The notes under the pieces are model-generated. The model was given only the letters and a program-made list of their open reading frames with translations, was not told the DNA's origin and searched no databases. Positions 14,845-20,637 of a DNA stretch of 20,637 nt are shown piece by piece; the first letter of the stretch is position 1; each line of letters opens with the position of its first letter. Position numbers and translations under genes: made by a program. The DNA lies in contig JASLIH010000040.1 of NCBI GenBank assembly GCA_030152105.1, forward strand, positions 1 through 20,637, in the 5' to 3' direction. This DNA comes from Actinomycetes bacterium (GTDB lineage: Bacteria > Actinomycetota > CALGFH01).

Positions 14845-16725
14845 GCGTGCAGGTCCAAGGTGGCGGTCGTGGTGGTGGTCAGGGGCCGGGAGAGGACCGA
14901 GGCCCCGTCCTCGACCGTCCAGCCGTCGGTCGGGGCGGGCGCCATGCCCGGTGGAGGGTCACCTCGACCCGCAGGACGGGCGGGTCGAGCAGGACCTGGG
15001 GGTCGGCGCCGAGCCGGTACTGGAGGCCGTCGCCGTCGCCGTCGCCGCCCGCCGTCCGCAGGCGGTAGCCGACGGCGAGGGTGGCCGCCCGGCCCGGGCC
15101 CAGGTCGATCCCGACCCGGACCACCGGCCGTCCCTGCTCGGTGGCCAGCTCCGGCCGGACCGGCCGGCCGTCGAGCGTGGCCGAGGCCAGCTCGGCCCCT
15201 GGCGGCAGGATGGTGGCCAGGGTGCCGGCGGACCGGCCGGAGGCCTCGCCGGCGGCATCGGCGGACCGGACCGGCTCGCCCGCGGGGACGGCGTTGACCA
15301 CCTTGACGATCCGGGTGACCTGTGCCGACCCGTCGCGGGCGAGCCGCACGACCTGGCGGATGCCGCGGCGCTGGAAGAGGTCGACCCGGCTGCGGTTGCG
15401 GTTGGTGGTGTGGACGGCCAGGTAGTCGCCGTCCCCGGGGTCGGCCAGGGCGCCGTCGAGGCGGTGACCGGCCAGCATCCGCTGCAGGCCCGGGTCGGCG
15501 GCGTACACCTGCACGTTGCGCCCGGGCCCGGCGGCGCCGAGGACCCGGCCGGTGGCGACCAGGTCGTTGCCGCTCAGGAACCGCGCCACCAGGGTGGCCA
15601 GCACCGCCTGGTGGTAGCGGCGGCGCTCGTCCCGATCGGGCCAGCGCAGGTCGGCGTCGCGGGTCAGCTTGGCGACGGCGCCGGCGGCGTCGATGCGCCC
15701 GTAGCCCGGGACGGCGACCGGGCCGGTGGCCTCCAGCAGCTTCCGCATGGCCAGCGGGTCGAGGACGATCACGCCGTCGGGCCGGGGCCGGCCCCGCGCC
15801 TGCACCGCCCGCAGCATGGCCTTGCCGGTGGTGGGGAAGTTGGCCGATGTCCCGGTGTCGCGCAGGGCCTCGGCCAGCTCGGTGTCGGCGGGGCCCAGGT
15901 CGACCACGCCCTTGTCGAGGACGACCTCCCGGGCGGCCAGCGGGACGCCCCCGGCCGGCCGCAGCTCGGCCGGGCTGGTCAGGACGACCAGGTACCGGCG
16001 GGGCTCGCCGACGCCGACGGCGGCGGGCGGGGCCTCGAGGGTCGCGACCAGCGGCCCGGCCCGGCCCATCGCCTCGTCCAGCCGGCCCAGGGCCCAGCGG
16101 CGGGTCTCGTCGACCCCGGGTTCGAGGGGGCCGCCGCGGACCCTGTCGAGCTGGGCCCTTGCCCCCTCCAGCTCCGCCACCAGGCCCTTGGCCTGGGCGG
16201 TGGCGTCGTCGAGGGCATCCAGGTCGACGTGGTCGCCCCGCAGCAGCGCCGCCGGCCCCGCCCGCAGGTGCGGAGCCACGGCCACGGCCCGCTCACCGGC
16301 CCTGGTCAGCCCGGCCGCCGCGGCCAGCAGCCGCCGGGTGTCCGCGATCCCCCCCGCCAGCACCGGCAGCCGGGCCGCCACCCGCACCTCGCGCCGGTCG
16401 GGCACGGCGACGGCCACCTGCAGACTCCGCTGGGCCGCCTGCACGGCCGCATCGGCCTCCTCGGGATCGCCACGCTCCAGCGCCGCCTCGGCCCTGGCCA
16501 GCTCGTCCCGAACCCCCGCCGCCCCGACCAGCAGGTCCTGTCGCGCCTCAACCAGCCCGAGCCCAGCCACCCCCCAGCCACGACCAGCGCCACCACCACC
16601 CCCATCAGCACCCGGGTCGCGACCTGCCGCCCCCGCCACCCCGGCTGGCGCAGCTGCGGCCCATCGAACTGGGTCGCCGCCGTCGGCCAGTCCGGCCGCG
16701 GCAGCCGATCCGCCTCCGCCGCCAC
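14841..16725 (-). CDS. DUF4012 family membrane protein, with two frame changes
   Basis: This large extracytoplasmic protein has one N-terminal membrane helix (ATRVLMGVVVALVVAGG). The DUF4012 domain is recognised by PRRYLVVLTSPAELRPAGGVPLA, NFPTTGKAMLRAVQA, PDGVIVLDPLAMRKLLEATGPV and YLAVHTTNRNRSRVDLFQRR. Its function is unknown; relatives lie in cell-envelope polysaccharide loci of Gram-positive bacteria. The coding sequence is split over three frames. The helix frame passes to the main frame in a run of six G near 16570 (one G short). Near 14949 the main frame passes to one ending TDGWTVEDGASV...LDLHA with TGA at 14843-14841 (one base short); without that shift the stop is at 14879. The GTG at 16725 has GGAG eight bases upstream; a GTG at 16911 would add repeats of GASEPPPP. 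The reconstructed length is about 628 residues. Confidence 0.75.
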
Positions 16726-16754
16726 CCTGGTCGCTCCGGCAGGGGAGTTCGGGC

Positions 16755-16874
16755 CGGACGCTTCAGAGGGTGGGGGCTCGGACGCTTCAGGGGGCGGGGG
16801 CGCGGATGCTGCCGGGGGTGGGGGTTCGGACGCTCCCGGAGGTGGGGGTTCGGACGCTCCCGGGATCGGGGGGA
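16755..16874. repeat. Five tandem 24-bp repeats
   Basis: There are five consecutive diverged 24-bp units, each beginning CGGACG or CGGATG and containing a GGGGG run. On the minus strand they encode 8-residue repeats in two open frames: PTPGSVRT-like at the C-terminus of the receiver-like protein, or GASEPPPP-like if the DUF4012 gene starts at 16911. Copy number is likely variable. Confidence 0.8.
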
Positions 16875-17411
16875 CGAACCGCGCCCGGGACGAGCTGTGG
16901 GAACCTCGCACGTGTGGGGGGTGTGGACAGCCGCGCGAACACCTCCCGGCGGTCGGTTACCCTCCCGAGTGGGGGCCCGCTGTCAGCCGGGTCGGGTTGG
17001 TGCTCGTCCTTCCGCTCTTGCCCGCCGTCTGCCGGGTTGGGTTCGTCCTCGCCCTTCCGCGACAGCCCGCTGTCCGCCGGGTCGGGTTCGTGCTCGCCCT
17101 CCAGCTCTTGCCCTGGGTCCGGAGGCGGCGGGTCCGGTGCAGGACCCTTCGACTGCGTTGCCGGGACCTCGTCGAGTAGGAACGGTTGCTCCAGGAGAGC
17201 GACCAGGTCGATCAGGCGGAAGGGGCGGGCGACGACCACTCGGGAGCGGTCGGGAGGGAGGGCAGGGTGGCCTTCGCCGGGTTTGGAGGATGACCAGGGG
17301 GCCGGGGTGGTGGTGGCGGATCCAGGCGACCTGGACGCGGCCGTGCGTGGCTGCCTCGAGGTTCGCCCCGAGGAAGGGATCGGTGGAGATCAGCAGGACC
17401 GGCTCTGCCAC
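16787..17411 (-). CDS. Receiver-like protein with repetitive acidic/Pro tail, frame change inside
   Basis: The N-terminus (VAEPVLLISTDPFLGANLEA...GRVQVAWIRHHHPG, then RVVVARPFRLIDLVALLEQPFLLDE) resembles the start and end of a response-regulator receiver fold, but it is short and lacks an evident phosphoacceptor segment, so it is at best a pseudo-receiver. Next come three 15-residue acidic repeats (EGEHEPDPADSGLSR type), and a tail of 8-residue PGSVRT repeats. The two N-terminal pieces are in different frames. Deleting one C before AAA near 17285 joins them as PLVILKPGEGHPALPPDRSR, which reads naturally. The GTG start at 17411 has GGGGGAAGG upstream and is preferred to an ATG at 17471 inside the divergent promoter. 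It lies 61 bp before the DUF4012 start and probably shares its operon. The function is unknown. Confidence 0.55.
16967..17101. repeat. Three tandem 45-bp coding repeats
   Basis: Three consecutive units encode EGEHEPDPADSGLSR, KGEDEPNPADGGQER and KDEHQPDPADSGPPL in the minus-strand receiver-like gene. Conservation of the acidic/Pro pattern among the units supports that this frame is truly coding. Confidence 0.7.
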
Positions 17412-17457
17412 GGGCCCAACCTTCCCCCGACTCGGTGGCCCGATGGGAGCCCGGCGA

Positions 17458-17463
17458 TATGCT
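17458..17463 (+). promoter_or_regulatory. Probable -10 (TATGCT) of the esterase/ATP-grasp operon, leaderless
   Basis: TATGCT fits TANNNT and ends six bases before the ATG at 17470, with no Shine-Dalgarno between. It has the same geometry as the element before mtnA. The region is only 58 bp long and is shared with the divergent receiver-like gene. Confidence 0.5.
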
Positions 17464-17469
17464 CCGGGC

Positions 17470-18570
17470 ATGACCCAGCCTGCGACGGCCGGCGCCGGGC
17501 CGGTGGTCGGGGCCGCCCGGGTGAGGTTCCGGGTGCCCGACCCGGACGCCGCGCTCGAAGAGGTGCGGCTCTACCAGGAGGTGCGGCGGCCCCGGGTCGG
17601 GCCGGCCTTCACCAGGGACGACGCGGCGGCAACGTGGGTGCTGGAGTTCCCCCGGCCGGCTGTGGACCGGATGGAGTACCAGCTCGCGTTGCGCTACCCG
17701 GGGGCCGGGCTGGTGCTGCTGCCCGACCCGGCCAACCCGCTGCGGGCCGACGGCCCCTTCGGGGAGAAGTCGGTGATCGAGTTCCCCGGCTACCAACCGC
17801 CGGCCTGGCTGGCCGCCGCCGGCCGGCCGCCCACCCCGGCCACCACCGGCCTGGCCGTGCCCAGCCGGGTCCTCGGGGCCCGGGTCCCGGTCGAGGTGTG
17901 GCGCAGTCCCGGCGGCCGCCGCGGCCGGCCCGGCGACCCGCTCCCCATGCTGGTCGTCCACGACGGCCCCGAGTACGCCCGCTACGCCGCCCTGCTCGAC
18001 TTCCTGACCGTCGCCACCGCCGACGGCCGCCTGCCGCCGATGCGGGCCGCCCTGCTCGCCCCCGTCGACCGCAACGAGCACTACTCGGCCTCCCCGGCGT
18101 GGTCGCGGGCGCTGGTCAGCGAGGTCCTGCCGGCGCTGGGGGCGCTGGCCCCGACCCCACCCGGGCGCCGGTACCTGGTCGGGATGGGGGCCAGCCTCGG
18201 CGGCCTGGCCGTGCTGGCCGCCGCCCGCACCGCCCCGGCCAGCTTCGGCGGCCTGTTCCTGCAGTCGGGCAGCTTCTTCCGGCCGGTCACCGACGACCAC
18301 GAGCGCGGCTTGCCGCGGTTCCGGCGGATCACCCGCTTCGTCGACGACCTGGTCGCCGGGGGCGGCGGGTCGGCGGAGCCGTCCGTGGCCATCCTGACCT
18401 GCGGCACGGTCGAGGAGAACCTCCCCGGCAACCGGGTCGTGCGCGACGCCCTTGCCGCCCGCGGCTGGCGGGCCGCCCTGGTCGAGCACCCGGACGCGCA
18501 CAACTGGGTGGCCTGGCGCGATACCTTTGATCCCTGGCTGGCCGGACTGCTCCAGGAGCTGTGGGCGTGA
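17470..18570 (+). CDS. Alpha/beta-hydrolase esterase (Fes/IroE-like, putative esterase family)
   Basis: This predicted cytoplasmic hydrolase has 366 residues. Residues 15-110 form an N-terminal beta-sandwich-like region (VRFRVPDPDAALEEVRLY... as in enterobactin-esterase-type or CBM48-like domains). The catalytic alpha/beta-hydrolase domain of the PF00756 type follows: RVPVEVWRSPGG, LPMLVVHDGPEYARYAALL (159-176), APVDRNEHYS (197-206), nucleophile Ser242 in GMGASLGGLAVL, Glu315/316 as a candidate acid and His344 in DAHNWVAWRDTF. There is no signal peptide, so it likely acts on an intracellular ester or peptide-like substrate. The ATG follows the TATGCT element. The stop overlaps the next start (GTGA), so the second hydrolase is translationally coupled. 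Substrate unknown. Confidence 0.85.
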   Translation: MTQPATAGAGPVVGAARVRFRVPDPDAALEEVRLYQEVRRPRVGPAFTRDDAAATWVLEFPRPAVDRMEYQLALRYPGAGLVLLPDPANPLRADGPFGEKSVIEFPGYQPPAWLAAAGRPPTPATTGLAVPSRVLGARVPVEVWRSPGGRRGRPGDPLPMLVVHDGPEYARYAALLDFLTVATADGRLPPMRAALLAPVDRNEHYSASPAWSRALVSEVLPALGALAPTPPGRRYLVGMGASLGGLAVLAAARTAPASFGGLFLQSGSFFRPVTDDHERGLPRFRRITRFVDDLVAGGGGSAEPSVAILTCGTVEENLPGNRVVRDALAARGWRAALVEHPDAHNWVAWRDTFDPWLAGLLQELWA

Positions 18571-19307
18571 GACGGGACTACGTCGGGTTGTGGTCGCCCG
18601 CGATCGGGGCCGAGGGCGGGCTGCTCGCCTACGGCCACCACGGCCGTCCCCTGCTCGTGTTCCAGTCCGAGCAGGGCCGCTGCTCCGACTACGAGGACCG
18701 GGGCATGATCGACGCCGTCGCCGGCCTGATCGAGGCCGGCCGGGTCAAGGTCTACTCGGTCGACAGCTACGACGCGGCCAGCTGGTGCGACCCCAACCTG
18801 CCCCTGGAGGCCCGGGCCGTCCAGCACGGCCGGTTCGAGGACTGGATCCTCAACCAGGTCGTCCCCTTCATCCACGACGACTGCGGCGGCCCGATCGACG
18901 TCATGGTCACCGGGGCCAGCTTCGGCGCCTTCCACGCGGCCAACTTCGCCTTCCGCCGGGCCGACCTGTTCCCGCTGGCCATCTGCCAGAGCGGTGTCTA
19001 CGACGCCGGCCAGCTCGGCTGGGGCGAGCGCGGCGACGCCGTCTACTTCAACAGCCCGATGGACTACGTGGCCAACCTCGGAGGCGACCACCTCGAGTGG
19101 CTGCGGGGCCGGCTGTCGCTGCTGCTAGTCTGCGGCCAGGGCCAGTGGGAGGACACAACCGGGGCGCTCGAGTCGACCAAGGCCTTCGACCGCCTGCTCG
19201 GCGAGAAGGGCATCCGCCACGAGACCGACCTGTGGGGCCACGACGTGCCCCACGACTGGCCGTCCTGGCGGGCCCAGCTCGCCCACCACCTGCCGCGGTT
19301 CGTCTGA
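18567..19307 (+). CDS. Second alpha/beta-hydrolase (putative esterase family), shorter
   Basis: This hydrolase of 246 residues consists of the catalytic domain alone, without the N-terminal domain of its neighbour. It shows GHHGRPLLVFQSEQGRCSDYED (24-45), a YSVDSYDAASW segment, nucleophile Ser118 in VTGASFGAFHAANFAFR, and GHDVPHDWPSWRAQL near the end, in which His225 or His229 is the likely catalytic His. The GTG start at 18567 overlaps the upstream stop as GTGA. A 12-bp gap separates it from the ATP-grasp gene. Two unlike esterases in one operon suggest consecutive or alternative hydrolysis steps, or a heteromer. Substrate unknown. Confidence 0.85.
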   Translation: MRRDYVGLWSPAIGAEGGLLAYGHHGRPLLVFQSEQGRCSDYEDRGMIDAVAGLIEAGRVKVYSVDSYDAASWCDPNLPLEARAVQHGRFEDWILNQVVPFIHDDCGGPIDVMVTGASFGAFHAANFAFRRADLFPLAICQSGVYDAGQLGWGERGDAVYFNSPMDYVANLGGDHLEWLRGRLSLLLVCGQGQWEDTTGALESTKAFDRLLGEKGIRHETDLWGHDVPHDWPSWRAQLAHHLPRFV

Positions 19308-19319
19308 GGAAGGGGCGCC

Positions 19320-20564
19320 ATGACCAGGACCCACCTGATCGGCCTGCTGCTCGGGACTGAGGACGACTGGCCGACCGCGTTCGAGCAGTACCTGGGCCGC
19401 CTCGCCCCGCGCATCGAGCTCGACGGCGAGACCCACGAGGTGGCCACCGAGCGGGTCACCATCGAGCCCTTCGACCTGCGCCAGCCCGTCCGCCACGCCC
19501 TGGTCATCGACCGCCTGGCCTACTGGTACGACCACCCTCGGGAGTGGCTCAAGAAGATCGCCCTGATGGACCGGGCGTACCTGCTCAACAACCCGTTCAC
19601 CTTCCAGGCGATGGAGAAGCACGCCGGCTACTGCGCCGCCATCCGGCTCGGGTTCGACGTGCCCGCGACCTGGCTGCTGCCCCACAAGGTCCCGCCTGAG
19701 AACGAGCGCTTCGCCCCGACGGCCTCGCGCTACAACCGGGCCTTCGACCTCCAGGCGGTGGGGGAGCAGATCGGCTACCCGATGTACATGAAGCCGTTCC
19801 ATGGCGGCGGCTGGGTCAACGTCTACCGGATCGCCGACCCGGCCCAGCTGGAAGCGGCCTATGACGGCTCGGGCCGGGAGCTGATGCATGTCCAGGCCGG
19901 GGTCGAGGGCTACGACATCTTCACCCGCGGCCTGGCCATCGGCCCCCAGACGATGGTGATGCACTACGACCCGACCAGGCCCCTGCACCTGCGCTACCAG
20001 GTCGACCACGGGTTCCTGACCCCGGAGCTGGGCCACGAGATCGTCACCTTCGGCCTCACCGTCGGCGCGTTCTTCCGCTGGGAGTTCAACAGCTTCGAGG
20101 TGATCGTCCGCGACGGCCACTGCTACCCGATCGACTTCGCCAACGCCACCCCCGACATGGCCCTGATCTCGCTGCACTACTACTTCCCGTGGGCCATCAC
20201 GGCCCTGGCCAAGTGGTCGCTGTACTGCGCGGTGACGGGACGGGCGATGCGCCTGGACACCGAGATGGCCCGCTGGTACGCCGTCGCCGACGACCCGGGC
20301 CGGCCCTGGGAGGACAAGCTGGCCGCCTACCGGGCCCTGGTCGACGACTACTACGAGTCCGACCGCTTCAGAGCGTTCTGCGATCAGCATCTCGCCCACG
20401 CCGAGGACTGCATGCGCGAGTACATCGAGAGCCCCGAGTTCGACGCCCACCTGGTCGCCTGCATCCAGCGCGCCTTCCCCCCACAGGAGCACGAGCAGTT
20501 CGTCGCCCACTACCGTGGCCTGCTCGGCGCCTGGGTCGCCGACGAGCGCGCGGCGGCGTCGTAG
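19320..20564 (+). CDS. ATP-grasp family ligase-like protein
   Basis: The protein has 414 residues. ATP-grasp enzymes join a carboxylate (through an acylphosphate) to an amine or other nucleophile. Visible features are NNPFTFQAMEKHAGYCAAIRLG (90-111, domain A/B entry), YPMYMKPFHGGGWVNVYRI with Lys158 and the Gly-rich loop for ATP, a VQAGVEGYDIFTRGLAIG strand (191-208), and the C-terminal metal-binding segment FNSFEVIVRDGHCYPIDFANATPDM (256-280), with Asp272 and Asn275 as Mg ligands. A helical region of about 120 residues follows. It is closest in style to RimK-like/glutathione-synthetase-like ligases. The ATG at 19320 has GAGGAAGG upstream, overlapping the previous stop. Together with the two esterases it may build or turn over an amide/ester-linked small molecule; this is inference. 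Confidence 0.85.
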   Translation: MTRTHLIGLLLGTEDDWPTAFEQYLGRLAPRIELDGETHEVATERVTIEPFDLRQPVRHALVIDRLAYWYDHPREWLKKIALMDRAYLLNNPFTFQAMEKHAGYCAAIRLGFDVPATWLLPHKVPPENERFAPTASRYNRAFDLQAVGEQIGYPMYMKPFHGGGWVNVYRIADPAQLEAAYDGSGRELMHVQAGVEGYDIFTRGLAIGPQTMVMHYDPTRPLHLRYQVDHGFLTPELGHEIVTFGLTVGAFFRWEFNSFEVIVRDGHCYPIDFANATPDMALISLHYYFPWAITALAKWSLYCAVTGRAMRLDTEMARWYAVADDPGRPWEDKLAAYRALVDDYYESDRFRAFCDQHLAHAEDCMREYIESPEFDAHLVACIQRAFPPQEHEQFVAHYRGLLGAWVADERAAAS

Positions 20565-20566
20565 CC

Positions 20567-20637
20567 ATCACGCCGATCCTCAGTCGCGCCCTGGTGCTGG
20601 TGTTCGTGGCCTCGTTCGGGGCCATGACCGGGTTCTA
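20567..20637 (+). CDS. Start of a probable membrane protein (MFS-like N-terminus), truncated by window
   Basis: After the ATP-grasp stop an open frame reads ITPILSRALVLVFVASFGAMTGF, which looks like the first helix of a major-facilitator-type transporter. No ATG is visible at the expected place: the codon at 20567 is ATC. The first in-frame GTG lies a few codons further on, so the exact start is unclear. If real, it would be the fourth gene of the esterase/ATP-grasp operon and could export its product. Confidence 0.4.
   Translation, partial: MTPILSRALVLVFVASFGAMTGF

Noticed and set aside
11286..15068. A single 1260-codon plus-strand gene
   Set aside because: Only the first 358 codons encode PAP2/kinase sequence; after the frame break the rest is antisense to glgC, the MscS-type gene and DUF4012.
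14951..18570. Very long plus-strand open frames through the DUF4012 region
   Set aside because: They are antisense to recognisable DUF4012 sequence; only the last part (from 17470) is the real esterase.
1..20637. CRISPR array or tRNA/rRNA gene
   Set aside because: The repeats seen are short tandem coding or operator repeats without spacers, and no cloverleaf or rRNA-like sequence was noticed on either strand.

Overview
The window is very GC-rich and densely coded, with GTG starts, 4-bp GTGA stop/start overlaps between co-transcribed genes, and several probable leaderless promoters (TANNNT 6-7 nt before ATG). Together with the gene families present (TIGR04222/DUF692/SCO6045 set, actinobacterial IS1182 transposase, GlgC, DUF4012), this points to an Actinomycetota chromosome, probably an uncultured or deep-branching lineage. 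No rRNA, tRNA or CRISPR array was seen.

Layout. 1-561 (-): 5' part of a polar amino-acid ABC transporter ATPase that runs off the left edge. 628-2868 (-): a three-gene set made of a TIGR04222-type membrane protein with a C-terminal Gly/Cys tail, a DUF692/MNIO iron oxidase and a small SCO6045-like protein; this looks like a RiPP-type peptide-modification cassette whose substrate is the tail of a membrane protein. A divergent control region with a tandem palindromic repeat (2888-2929) and an inverted repeat (2994-3009) separates it from a crotonase gene (3074-3877, +). 3914-5659: a complete IS1182-family element inserted at the centre of a palindrome between convergent genes, flanked by CTAG. 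5660-6781 (-): beta-propeller lipoprotein. 6878-7942 (+): mtnA of methionine salvage. 7939-8871 (-): orphan glycine betaine/choline-type binding lipoprotein. 8919-12565 (+): a translationally coupled operon with two PAP2-phosphatase/kinase-like fusion proteins around a small lipoprotein. 12534-13772 (-): glgC. 13884-14834 (-): MscS-type channel. 14841-17411 (-): DUF4012 membrane protein preceded by a receiver-like protein with repeats. 17470-20564 (+): two alpha/beta-hydrolase esterases and an ATP-grasp enzyme, followed by the start of a probable membrane protein.

Three genes between 11.2 and 17.3 kb (second PAP2-kinase fusion, DUF4012, receiver-like) are interrupted by single-base frame changes, yet reading is well conserved on both sides. 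Most need one extra base in a G or C run, which suggests consensus sequence errors, although real decay cannot be excluded. I give these genes at full reconstructed span.

Most interesting parts: the MNIO/TIGR04222 cassette with its palindromic repeat operator, the paired PAP2-kinase fusion operon, and the esterase-esterase-ATP-grasp operon.
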